DNA from: Gautieria morchelliformis
Taxonomy: Eukaryota; Basidiomycota; Agaricomycetes; Gomphales; Gomphaceae
Reading direction: 5' to 3'
Length of the DNA stretch: 64,000 bases
Assembly (NCBI GenBank): GCA_015179125.1
Contig: WHVA01000081.1
Coordinates: 230,535 to 294,534 of the forward strand
Each line of letters begins with the position of its first letter. Within the stretch, counting starts at the first letter, position 1. The notes under the pieces were generated by a model. The model was not told the DNA's origin and searched no databases. It saw only the letters and a list, made by a program, of their open reading frames with translations. The position numbers and the translations under genes were made by a program. Shown here piece by piece: positions 21,798-33,216 of this stretch.

Positions 21798-21983
21798 GGG
21801 AGCTGAGGTGTGAACAACCAGCTTGGTCAGCAGCTGATCAATCCAGACTATCGGAATGACCGGCAGTTTGGTCCAAATACCAAACCTCGCTTACTGTCGT
21901 TTCCCTTTTGGAGCAACTGTTCGACCTCCATCACTGGAGGCATCGCTTCACTGAGCAGTATGTATATAATGTACTCAATGCAC
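21798..21983 (+). repeat. Left arm of a 186-bp inverted repeat
   Basis: It begins GGGAGCTGAGG and ends CTCAATGCAC. It is repeated in reverse complement at 24211-24396 with few differences. The two arms enclose the aldo-keto reductase remnant. Neither arm shows a clear transposon terminus. Confidence 0.8.
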
Positions 21984-22279
21984 AATTCCTCCCTTCCCAG
22001 ATCACCATCCATTTGTGGTCAACTTGCGTTTACACTTTCCAGGAGTCCAGGATGATGAAAATTGCTTCTTTGTCCTGAACCCTATGGGCGGCGGGGAGTT
22101 ATGATGTGAGTTGAGTATTGTCATACCCGACGTGCCTAACATTGGCCTGCATAGTCCTTGGAGATACGGCTCACCGGTTGTAAGCCGAATGGCGAAGGGA
22201 TAGCACAAAGGTCCTAATTCTGTACCAAGTCCGATGGCACCGGTCTGAAAGCCTCAGTGAGTGATTTCTGTTGTCTTTT

Positions 22280-23160
22280 GCGATGGCACCTTTGTCCAAT
22301 GCGCTCATGATTATCGCAAGCTTGGTGTCAGCTATGTCGACTTATATCTGATTCGCTCCCCAGGGTTGCTCAAGAACAACACTTGGGCCGAGTTCGAGAA
22401 AATCAAATCAGACGGACTCGCGAAGTGAGTACGTTCGTTCAATTTACCACAACAGGTATTTTATTACCAGAATGTTAGGAGCATTGGTGTTAGCGACTTC
22501 ACCATTAAGGATCTCGTGAAACTTATGAAGACTGCAAAAGTTGTCCCTGCAGTGCATCAGGTCAGTCTAAGCACGGTGGCGTACTATGCACAAGTGACTA
22601 ATTTGTATGGAGTACAGGTCTCATTTCACCCATGTAAATACGTTCAGAATGCCTCCCTATTGGAGTTTTCCGCGAAATTCAATATTGTCACCGAAGCCTA
22701 TCACTCCGTCTTGTACTTTCAATCAATTCAGGCTACTTCATGCGCGTTCTGACATATGGTCATGGTATTTCGCAAAGTTCTATGACCGAGCTGCCTCGCC
22801 GCTCAGTTGTCAAGCCCATCCAGCGAGCCGCAAAAAGGCTCAATGTCACACCTGCACAAGTTATTCTCTCCTGGGTGAGGAGTAAAGGAGTGATTATCGT
22901 GACGTTTGTGTCCCTGTCCCATGGTCGTCCCTATTTTGTGACCAGCCAAAGTACGGAGAAATATTGTCTCAAAGAGTATCTCGAAGTAGCAGACCTCTGT
23001 GAGCTCTTCTTCCCCTACATCTTCACTTCTTCAGCATCGTACTCACCATTTGGAATGGAACTTAGCCCCGCTCACTGCACAGGAGATTCTAGACATTGAA
23101 AGTGAAGGAGCCAGAGGGCCACTGGATGGCGTAAGCATGTTCATGCTCATCACGGTGTTA
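22280..23160 (+). pseudogene. Aldo-keto reductase remnant
   Basis: The plus strand encodes LGVSYVDLYLIRSPG, EFEKIKSDGLAK, an intron, IGVSDFTIKDLVKLMKTAK, a second intron (58 bp or so), FHPCKYVQNASLLEFSAK, then QRAAKRLNVTPAQVILSWVR and SKGVIIVT, and finally AQEILDIESEGARGPLDG. These are successive blocks of the NADPH-dependent aldo-keto reductase (AKR) barrel. The N-terminal third, with the catalytic Asp/Tyr/Lys, is not visible. The middle has stops near 22750 and the region 22910-23040 is out of frame. Intact family members reduce aldehydes or ketones in the cytosol. This copy is broken. Confidence 0.75.
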
Positions 23161-23199
23161 CCCTTGATGCTCTGGCCGAAACTATTTATTAGGGTGGAG

Positions 23200-24210
23200 G
23201 CCTCGGCATATGCTGGCTTACTCTGCCTCTACGCCTATAGCGTAAATTTTGGGTGTATATTCTGCTATGTAAACAGTGTAACCTCATCAACATCTTGCAC
23301 CAAAATAAGGGTGAAATACTGGCAACTACATCCCGGTCCTTTGTAAATCTCGTGAAGTACGCAGCCCTCACGCCGAGCCAGCCAGCCACCCTTACTTGGC
23401 ATTGGGATAGTTGACAGGTTGGTAGTTCACGTCGTATACATGGTCTCGTGGTCCACCTGGTGGAGAGGAGTCTAGCTATTCTTTCTTTTCATTGATGTCC
23501 AGCCCCTTGGTTTTGAGTTGTTGGTCATGTTTAGCCTTGCTGGCATCCGTGCTCGTACCAGACTGACTTTTGCATCGAATGGAAGTAACATAAGGGTGTC
23601 TATAATGAACAAAAAATTGCACTATTGTATACTCCAACCATTTCCAACATCGGCTAAGTTGCATAAATCAAGATTCTGTTCACGCAGGACATGCAACGCG
23701 GCTTGCTGAGATTTTACATCGTCGGAATATAGTTCAGAGAAATGTGTGTTCATCTCGTAATGTCATTGAATTTATTCGATCTGCTTGTCGTCCAAATGTA
23801 GCATCTTAATGTTTACCTGTTCAAACAAGAAAATATATCAGCAGAATCACAAGGAAAGTAACGATAGTGACTGACTTTTATCACCCCTCCCCGCTGCACA
23901 TGGGATATTCATGGTCTAGAGTTAAACAGCGAATGTTAGTACATGAGATCAATGCAACGAGGAGATTGGAGACTTGCCTTAGATATGGCACCCAATTGAG
24001 GTGTCGCATGAGGTGGGGGACAAGACGGCTGCAAGTTGTGGTATTATTCAGAACCTGCTCCCGGATGTTTTCATCAGAAGATCTGGAAACATGAGTAGAG
24101 AAAGGAGCAGAACGCAGTGAAGCAAGATGATGAAAAGGATGAGCTAGGAAAAAAAAGTCCCTAGGTGACATATACACGTCATATGAGCAGATCTACAAAG
24201 GCTCCAAATG
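23200..24210. other. Unassigned stretch inside the inverted repeat
   Basis: No firm feature. On the minus strand near 23540-23476 a short tail (AKHDQQLKTKGLDINEKKE) looks protein-like but cannot be assigned. Confidence 0.25.
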
Positions 24211-24396
24211 GTGCATTGAGTACATTATATACATACTGCTCAGTGAAGCAATGCCTCCGATGATGGAGGTCGAACAGTTGCTCCAAAAGGGAAATGATGG
24301 TAAGCGAGGTTTGGTATTTGGACCAAACTGCCGGTCGTTCCGATAGTCTGGATTGATCAGCTGCTGACCAAGCTGGTTGTTCACGCCTCAGCTCCC
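24211..24396 (-). repeat. Right arm of the 186-bp inverted repeat
   Basis: Reverse complement of 21798-21983; small differences such as CGATGATGG versus CATCACTGG show it is not a very recent copy. Confidence 0.8.
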
Positions 24397-24882
24397 CGGT
24401 TCTGTGGCTGAGTCATCCCTTGGATTACTAACATATTCCACTTGTTTTTCCACCACAACTGATAGCCTGAACATCATTTGGCAAACATAATCATGTTCAT
24501 ATCATTGAGATCTTTCAATTACACATTTTTTTCATATTTCTCCCAAATTTTTCAGGGGGTGGGCAAATTTTCAGCGTTGTTGGCCCCAGGACCAGTGGTA
24601 GCCTGCGCCATTAATTGGGTCTGCATGAGGAGCATGGCGGGCAAATAAGTTATACTATGATATACACCCGGGTCTGACGGGGCTCTGATAACACCGACTC
24701 GTGCGGCCTGCAATAGGAAATTTGATGATCAATTGGCTGACGTTCAGCACACGGAACAACATACAATGATCACCTGCGCTCACGCCCTCAAAGGCCTCCA
24801 AGTCCAATGCCACAAAACTGAGGCTGCCAGGCGAGCGGTGAGTGATATCCGTGTTCTGAGCTGTCTCATGTGATATCTTAAT

Positions 24883-24984
24883 ATGCTATATAAGGAATAT
24901 GCCTCCTTGGCATCGGAACCGCGAGAAGCGCCGGGCTGATGTGGCAACACAAGAGAGATAAGACCCATATTCCTTATATAGCAT
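24883..24984. repeat. Perfect 19-bp inverted repeat
   Basis: ATGCTATATAAGGAATATG (24883-24901) is repeated in reverse complement at 24966-24984, with a 64-bp spacer. The arm contains TATATAA, so each arm also offers a TATA-like sequence pointing in opposite directions. Confidence 0.75.
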
Positions 24985-27210
24985 GATTGTATGTTGGTCC
25001 GTGCGCTGCACATTGCACCTCTATATAAGCAGGCCCCCCACAGGCCTGCAAGGCTAGCTGACTTCGTGCGTGGCCCATTGTACGCTCATCTCTCGTCGCT
25101 GACGCCTTGCTCACCGCACGCCGAGTCGCTCTCACCCTCATCCTCGCGAAGTCCCCTCTCAACCCTCAAAGATGCAGGGATCGACTCCGGTCGTAGATGG
25201 TTCCAATGTGCTGAGACGCTAGCCTCTGTCTGAGGTGAGGTCTTGGCTTGCAGGTAGCGCATCCCACCTTGGTAAGCCACCACACTGCTACATGTCTTCT
25301 AGTCACTGATCACCGCTCAGCTTTAAGGTGGATCGCTGTCCTCAATTGCGTGTTTCACCCGTACGCATCCTGTGGACCATGGACGCCTCTCCGGTACACG
25401 TATCGCACATCTCCCTGTGGTTGCGGCAATTGACGTTTGTCTAGCTCGCCTTCACGTGCGTTCATACTGGCCGTAGGCGCCATGTCCACTTGTTATGCAC
25501 CACTCCTTTATGGATACGTTCCTGTCGCACGATGCCGTACTTCTGCAAGTATCTAGTGCAGTGTACTACCATGACATGGTGCCGTATGTCTAAATGTATG
25601 TGTTTCCCCGACTCGCTTGTCCTTGCTATTTGACTGCCGTACATGCCTTTAGTATGACACCGAACTACGGCAACCCTTTAGTTCACCCATGGAGTTCTAC
25701 GTGAGCTCGGCGACTACCATGCATCGCTGTGGGACTCTGCCATGTTTCCCCACGCCGTGTTGGCACACTTGTGCTTGGATTATGGACAGACTCCCCTTGC
25801 CACCCGTGCATTGGCCGGGCACCAGGACCATGAAGATACGACTCCGACAAGGAACTCATGGTACACCCTGGTGTCCTGAAGCTATGTTGGGCATGCTGGC
25901 TATGTTGAGCATGCTGAGCATGCCCAGAGCGCTTCTGTCAGCATGTGGATACCTAGCGAATACTCGGTCATCATGGCTGCTGAGTATGGTCATTTGCTGG
26001 GGTTCGACTTTCCGCGTGCTGCTACTCGGCCATCCTGGCTGCTGAGTTGACAAATGTTTGGGGTACGGCCAGTTCCAGTACAGCGGCGTGGATTCTTGAA
26101 ATGGTATGTCGCCTCATTTGCTGTCGGATGGTGTTTCAGCAATCAAGCAGTCATCTGGTAAGGTACACAGAGTGATCCCCAATAGCCATGGCAGCCGGAA
26201 CTTAATACTCAGCATCAGCCAGACTCTTGGCACGGTTCTTAATTTTGTTAAAAATACCTATGAGCCCCATTGCTAAGATTTTCTGTTCAATTACAGTTGC
26301 TGTCTATAGTTTCGCTAGGTTCACGACGCCATCGCTAGGACTAACTCACAGTAGTAATGCCGTGCATGCAGCAATTACAAACAGTGTGTATTGAAGTGTT
26401 CATGTCTGTTGCTCCGGTCTCGTCACGTAGCCGACAGGATAATGATAGGGCGTAAGGCTTTTTGAAAGGAAGTGGTGTCAGACTCGTTACTAACCCCCAT
26501 CCCTTTCAGACATCAGCATGGCAAGCACTGACTGAAGACAGGAATAGTGTAGGAAATTAGTATAAAAGCCCCACAAGCATTTATGTATATTCAGCTTTAG
26601 TTTCTATCCCCCAATACACGTTGACACTCATTGACGACTCAGTGTCGTGTCAGCACAACACCGGATGAAAGCCAACTGCGACAAGCTCACTGGTGTACAT
26701 TACGACGAGTCTATATTACCTTTGAAGAAGAAGTGAGATGAGATGGTATAAGAGATATAGGTCAACGCCATGCATGTGGCCTAATTCTATAGCGACGCTG
26801 GTTGATCTCGGTGGAGGTATCAGCCCGTGTCAATGTTGCTGGATGTGGGCCATGCGTCGATTCTTTTGGGCGGCCTGTCCTGTGCGACCTGAGAAGAGGT
26901 AGTATGAAGAGAACATTGAATTTCAAATTGAGCACCATGACATGGTATCCGTGATATTGTGTACTTGGGGTATCATCTATGATGGCGATATAGAGTTGTT
27001 CCCGGGAGCCCAGGAAGCTATTAAGGTGATCTGCGACGTGTTTGCAGTTTTAACTTGGTATGGTGTATTAGTATGAAGACAACGCGACCTAACAGGAATA
27101 TACGGTAGTGGACCTCTGGCATGCTTTTGCAGTCATCCACTGTCATGAATCGTAATGTCAGCTCCTTTGAAACACCATTAACAAGCCAACCTGGATGCAT
27201 CCACAGTCAC
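24985..27210. other. Unassigned 2.2-kb stretch
   Basis: No coding motif recognised. TATA-like sequences occur near 25020 (CTATATAAGC) and 26562 (AGTATAAAAGC), but no gene could be attached to them. A small repetition of GCATGCTG/GAGCATGC lies near 25890-25925. Confidence 0.3.
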
Positions 27211-27505
27211 CATTGTTATAAGGGTGCAAGGAAGGAGACAGAGACAGACAGAACGGGACACGAAGTGCAACACGCGAGAGACGAAACACTAGCGAGGACA
27301 CTGTTAACTCGCTCGACCGGACTCCTCATGGGAGTGAAGGGTTAAAACCATTGGATTGTTTGTAACTAATGATCTAGTACTTGTATATGACGGTCATAGG
27401 GGTGGAAACCGGTAGAACGTTGTGGAACACTGAAGTGGCAATCACCGGTGTTAGCAATGGTGACAGGTGACACAAGCGTAACAAGTAGAAGAATACTACT
27501 TCATA
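27211..27505 (+). repeat. Dispersed unclassified repeat, copy 1
   Basis: It is shared with 45591-45915 in the same orientation, for example GGACTCCTCATGGGAG followed by a TTAAAACCATT-type block. The two copies are clearly diverged. No ends resembling an LTR or terminal inverted repeat were found. Confidence 0.6.
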
Positions 27506-27552
27506 ACTAGAGGCCGGCGTCGCCCTTGTCGAAGACGATGTTCAAGATACTT

Positions 27553-28050
27553 GGCCAGGCTCCATTTTATTTTATTTTTTTAAATCAATTATGTACACCA
27601 ACGACCAAGGGCCACACCGGCTTGGTCGAGGACATTGGAATAGAATGGTTTATTTTCTCGTCGGTATTCCCCTGATGAGAGCTTTCATCAGCTCAAAACA
27701 GCTGCACATCCGCCTCCCCTAGCAACCCTCTTCCCTAGGCAACAGAGCCTAATCTTCGGAGACAGGAATCGGCCAGGCTCTGTTTTATTTTATTTTTCTA
27801 AATCAATTATGTACACCAAGGACCAAGGGACTCGCCAGCCTTGGTCGAGGACATCGGAATAGAATGGTTTATTTTGTCGTCAATATTCCCCCGATGAGAG
27901 CTTTCATCGGCTCAAAACAGCTGCACATCCGCCTCCCCTAGCAACCCTCTTCCCTAGGTAACAGAACCTAATCTTCAGAGACAGGAACAGAGGAGCTCCA
28001 GACCAAGGGCTGCACTGGCGAAGGAGGACATCAGAATAGACGGCTTTATT
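27553..28050 (+). repeat. Tandem repeat, 218-bp unit, about 2.3 copies
   Basis: GGCCAGGCTC starts units at 27553 and 27771. Each unit contains CCCTAGCAACCCTCTTCCC and AATAGAATGGTTTATTTT. A degenerate partial third unit follows from about 27989 (GACCAAGGGCTGCACTGGCG). Confidence 0.8.
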
Positions 28051-30064
28051 TGGGATACTTTGTCGTAGCTTCAAATACACGCGTTGTAGGCGATGAAATA
28101 CGACGCACCCAGAAAAAGATATATCATTTATGTAATGGGAGAAAGGGATTGATTGAAGAAGTGCGAAGCGTATCGTACCACGGGAAGGCACCCTTGCATT
28201 GCTCCTCTAGCACACGACGTCACCACGTGAACATTAGAGCAGTACGTGTACCGTATAGAGGTCGAGATAAGATAGATGCCATAAAATGGGTCCAATGTTT
28301 ACTAATCAGCTTACAATTTCGCAAAGATATACCTTTTTCAGCAAGGAAAGGATTACGAAATATGTCAATATATCTTTATACAGCGCAGAAAACTCCCATC
28401 CACGACATCAAATACAAAGAAACATCATGTCGGATCTATATCTTCGGCCCTTAGAGAGCCCTTGTCTTCGACAAGGGAACAACCATAAGCAACATTCTCC
28501 AGATACACAGCACATTTCCATGTTCTTGATAGCGTTATCGACCAGATACTGGTGATTCTGAGCGAAGAGAGGTTTCGTCGTGCGTGGCCACTACATCAGA
28601 TTGTTGGCACTGGCGACTGCTACATGCATGCAACACCGGACTAAGGGACAGGTCCGCATCGGCGCATGATTGATCGATGTTACGTCCACCCGTGGCACTT
28701 CGCGCATGCTTCTTGATCTCTCGCGGCGTGGGCTGCAGCATCGGGCACACGCGTGGAATGCAGACCTGGGTGCCATCTCCCACAGCGATGCCCATGCCCG
28801 CCGAGCCCCCGTTCCACCTGCACCACGCGCCGCTCCCTCGGTCCCAACCCCTGTCCCAAACGGCGCACGCAATGGGGCAGCGCGCTGGACACGTGGGGTG
28901 CGCCGATACGAGTGGAGCCACCGGCGGTGGTCAGTGTCGAGTGCAGGCTGCTATACTCAAGTGGGATGTCGCCACTTCCGGTCCCGAGCGTGCGTCATTG
29001 CCTGACTCCTCTCTCTTCCCACCGCTATACCCACATGCTCTCCACACTCTCCTCCTTCCTGCCTGCCGCACTCGCCGAGAGACTCGACGAGCTCACCGAC
29101 GACGTGCCCACCCAGCAGGGGCTCAACGACGGCACCAACGTGTCTTACTCGAACAAGAAGCACAAGAAAAAAAGGCTCTCTTCCAACGAGGCAGGTCTAT
29201 TTTGGCTTGCTTTCACTCGAAGATCTCCCGTATCAGATTAAGCCTTCATTGCTGCCCGCCCGCCCCCCGCAAAGTCGCACCACCCGCTCAATCTCCAGCT
29301 CTAGCTCGTCCCTGCCCACCCGTCGCGCGACCGCCCGGGCATGGCCTCCTCGTCAACGGCCACGTTTGTCACTCCACAGTTCTCTGCATATCTAACGCAA
29401 GGCCACGACACTGCCCCCGACCCCACCCCGCCGTCGCCCCCCACCTCAGACTCCGACCACACCCTCCGCCCGCTCCGACTTCCCCGCCTTTTACATGTCC
29501 TCCGTGGGCGCGTCCGGCTCCTTCCATGAGAGAACTGTAATCTCGCACAGGCTTAACGGCATCTGCCAAGGCCGTTCCCTGTAAAAGAACGCAACAGCAA
29601 CGATCACAATACTGGCCCTGGCGCAGACGCAGCCGCCGCATGTCCATCCTTTATCTGTGTGGCAGCCCTGCGCCTCGGCCTCACGATACTATCGTGTACC
29701 AGGAGTTTGAAAATTGCATAAAACTGCTTACTGCACCGGAATGCCAGTCTAGACAGACCTGAAAAGTGGATGGATTATAAACTACAAATGTTATTTTGTT
29801 CTCTGTAAGGTTCTCTTAATTTTAAGGGAGCCCTGCATAGCAGAGGCCGCTGTACAGGACTTTGAACACGATGCTGTGTGATTTCATCACAAACCGTCAC
29901 GTTCTGTCACCATTGGGTCACACATTGCCGTCTCTTTCGGATAGGAGTGCTGTCACAGCACACCATTAGAGTAGTGTCCAGTACAGTACATTATAGAAGT
30001 ATGCTACTTACTATACATGAGGAAGTAAGTAGTACACTACATATTGATACATGTACTATGAAAC
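28051..30064. other. Unassigned, partly GC-rich; possible gene remnant
   Basis: From about 28680 to 29600 the base composition turns GC-rich and several frames stay open. The most protein-like stretch is on the plus strand near 29035-29170 (MLSTLSSFLPAALAERLDEL, then a Lys-rich NKKHKKKR). I cannot assign it to a family, and neighbouring frames do not join into a gene model. It may be a broken host exon. Confidence 0.25.
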
Positions 30065-30082
30065 ATAGAACTTGCGGCCCAC

Positions 30083-30595
30083 TTAATAGTGATGGTACGG
30101 CCAAAACGAAGGGTCATAGGACTTATCAGGGTGTCTGGATGCCTCAGGGTACATGGAATATGCTAAGGAGGGATTGGCCTGAGAGGGACCAAAACCAGTC
30201 AAGGGAAGGGAAGAGGAAGGGAGGCCAGTGTACCTGGGGTTTCGCGTGAGAGGGACACTGGATGAGCCGGGTACAAACTCAGGATACGCCATGTCGTGGG
30301 CAGGGGTCGAGCCATGGGCCGAGAGCGCGTGGGGCAGAGGGATACCGGGGATGCCAGGGAGAACAGGGGTGCCCACATACATGGGGTTTCGCATGAGAAG
30401 GACACCGGAGCCCAACTCGCGGTATGATCTGTCGTGAGCAGGGGTCAAGCCACGGGCCATGTCCTCGTAGGGCATATGGGGACTGGGGATGCCAGGGTGA
30501 ACAGGGGCGCCCGCGTACACGGGGTTTCGCGTGAGAGGGACGCCGCCAAACTTGGGGAATGACCTGTCATGAGCAGGGGTCGAGCCACGGGCCAT
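30083..30595 (-). pseudogene. Proline-rich repeat tail of the pogo-like element
   Basis: An open frame of 170 codons contains three imperfect ~45-residue repeats, each with STPAHD or LTPAHD, then LTRNP or LMRNP, then a proline-rich end. It ends in FWPYHHY. Its position directly after the SAP-like segment suggests it is the C-terminus of the transposase, but the linking frame near 30600-30712 is broken. Confidence 0.5.
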
Positions 30596-33216
30596 GTGCG
30601 CGTGGGGCAGATGTGCAGGTAGAGGCAGAATGGCAGGCAGAGGGGGAAGGGCAGGCGGAGGGGGATTTACCTCCGCAGATGAGTCTCCAATGGATGCACA
30701 TTGTTTGCGGCTTCAGCACGCTTTTAAGAAAAGCACCTGGAAGCGAGGGTTGGTGGCAAGTTCAGGATGGAGGGTCATGTACTCTTTGATCCGAGATGTC
30801 AACTGTGTGATAGTCCCCTGTTGGTCAAGGGTGAAGGCAGCTGCGATATCTTTCAAGTCGTCTTTATGTTTATATGCTGCGATGGGTTGCTCAAACATCT
30901 TTAAAACTGCATTGTGAGAGCGTTGAAGCTCTCGTGCTCGGGCAGCCGCTTCCAGCTCTTGCTTTTTGGCGGCTTCCTCAGCCTGTTGGGCCTCACGTTC
31001 TCGTTGTTCTTCCTCAAATTGGGCAGCCCGTGCGGGGCACATTATCACCCGAGGGGCCAGCGTGGGTCTTGCACCATTTGGCAGGGTGCTTTTTGGTGCC
31101 CTCTTCTATCAGTTGGTGCAGATGAGCTATCTCCATGGCAGCAAGTGTGATGTGTGCCCGCGAGGCCTGGGTTTCTGCCCGTGAGGCCTGGCTGTCCTCC
31201 CACAAGAGCTGGTTCTCTTCCCGGACCGCCTTGGTGTCTGCCTGGGCTGCACGCATGTTAAGGAACAAGCCATTTATTTGGCTGACGAGACTCTCACTCA
31301 GTTCTCGACTGGCAAGTCATGGATGGACATAGGAGAAGAGAATGCACCAGATCCAGAGGGCTGGGATGAGTAGGCAGAGAAGTGGGCCGCACTATTACGT
31401 CGGCTCAGGAGCTTTAGGCAGCGCATCTTGTCCTGCGTAATGCTGCGAATGCCGTACGAGTGACGGCGATGGCCACTGGAGCCTGTGAGTGCTGATGATG
31501 TCATGGAAGAGGTATCCATGGATGAGGGTGGTGAGAGAAACCGATAGTCCCATAGGGATGGAATGGGTGACTTGACACCCACAGAGTCGGGAGGGGGCTC
31601 TTTGGGATTAGGGAGTGTCACACCCTATAGCTGATCAGCACCAGCCTACGTGACGTTACATGAAATACGCTTGACTTACAGGTTCGTCCTGGACAATCGG
31701 TGCGTAATCTGGATCATTATCATCCATATTGCCCTGCTGCTCCACCATCCCCGCCTCGGCCTCGTTGTCCTTGTTGTTGTGCTCGTTGTCCTCGGCGTTC
31801 TCGCCCTCGCCCTGATCTTCCTTGTCATCCTCCTCGTTATTGTCATTCCTTCCTTGTGCGCCTGGAGACCTGCCACTCACTTGACTATCCTGACTCTCCT
31901 GGTCCTCCCCGGGCGTCATCTCCACACTCTCAGGGGAGGAGGGAAGATCCCACAACCACAAGTCAGGCACAACGCCACCGGCCGTCGACGTAGACAGACT
32001 GGGTCCAAAGCCTTCGTCCGTGAACACCTGGTCGTCAAACGGGTGGATTCTGCAGCGCTTGAACGCACTTTGGATCACCTTCGTCGTCATGGACATCTCC
32101 CGGACGGCGAGATATTCCTTCACGAAGGTTTTGCACGTGATTGGCCTCCGCTCAATGCTGCTCTTTTGGCATCGAAGGGCCCACGCAATTTGAAGCGGGC
32201 TGAACACAGCGACGTCCAACGGCTGGAGTTTATGGGTCGTATGGGGAGGGGGAGTAAAGGATGATGTCATTCTTGGTTTCTAACTCCCGGACGCCGTCTG
32301 TCTCATGGGATTTGTGACTGTCTGTAATAAGAAGGATAGGCTTGCCCCAAGGGTTATTCGCGGATACGTGTTTGAGGAAAACATCTCTGAACCAGCCCTA
32401 ATATACCTCATCATTGGTCCAGCCATTCTGAGAATACGCAACACTATGAAGCCAGACATCAGTGTGAACAGGACATATGTGTAGAGAAGGACTCACCCGC
32501 CCAATCTAGCGCATTTCCACCAACCTTCTGGCTCCGCGCCGTTCGTCAGCACCACCAATGGTGGAACTTTGGTGCCATTGGTGCAAACGGCCTCCAGAAC
32601 GGTGATGTTGGTGAGGGAGTCGGATCGCAGAGCATACCTATCCTTTGCCCCTTTGGTGAAAATATATTGCGTGGCAATCCCCTTCCTCCCACCGCCGAGC
32701 TGGACACCCTTCTCATCCTCATTGTAAATGTTCTCGGGTGGGACATCGTACTTGGTCAGCACCTCCTTGAAAAGCTTGAAATGAGACCTGACGTTCGTCC
32801 TGTTGAAAGCTCGGGCTCGCTTTGGGTCCAGCACGCGGGGCTTACACGCCTCGAGTTCCTCGGCATGTGTCTTGAGAAACGTTGCCACCCAACGTTTACT
32901 CGGCTCCTTGCCACACAACGAGTGAACCGTGTGCTGCAGGTCCAGGCGTGAGAGAGGCTCCCCCTTGAGCGCCTTGAACTTGCACCAGTCGACCACCGTG
33001 GAGGTTTCGTGGCTGCTTAGCAATTTCTGCTTTTCATGAGCGTCCCATGGAGCCTGGTGATTACCTTGGATACGGTTGCGCAAGGTGCTGTACTTGTGCT
33101 CGCCGCCGCCCTCATCGACTTGTGCCAGCCTGATTGGAATGCTACTAATGCCGCTTTCATTCAAGATCCTGCATCCTCGTCCATAGGGCTCGAGATCGCG
33201 GTCGCCCCGCTGGATT
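30083..33216 (-). pseudogene. Pogo-like DDE transposase, decayed
   Basis: The minus strand encodes, in order: a helix-turn-helix piece (STLRNRIQG); a CENP-B-type DNA-binding region (LCGKEPSKRWVATFLKTHAE); the DDE core with IYNEDEKG, LLITDSHKSH and HTTHKLQPLDVAVFSPLQ; an acidic tail; and two coiled-coil stretches. A SAP-like segment follows (KHKDDLKDIAAAFTL), and then a proline-rich tail. Likely introns are GTGAGT...CATAG (~32498-32440) and GTAAGT...TATAG (~31680-31629). A stop near 32400 and frameshifts near 31300 and 31050 break it. The layout matches large fungal pogo/Tc1-mariner transposases. No terminal inverted repeats could be located with confidence. Confidence 0.8.

Noticed and set aside
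23390-23670. Short minus-strand protein-like tails near 23400 and 23480
   Set aside because: They look like C-termini but are too short and isolated to assign to a family.
28677-29540. 287-codon plus-strand frame
   Set aside because: Composition is low-complexity Pro/His/Ala with competing frames on both strands. It is most likely open by GC content, so only the short segment near 29035 is mentioned as a possible remnant.
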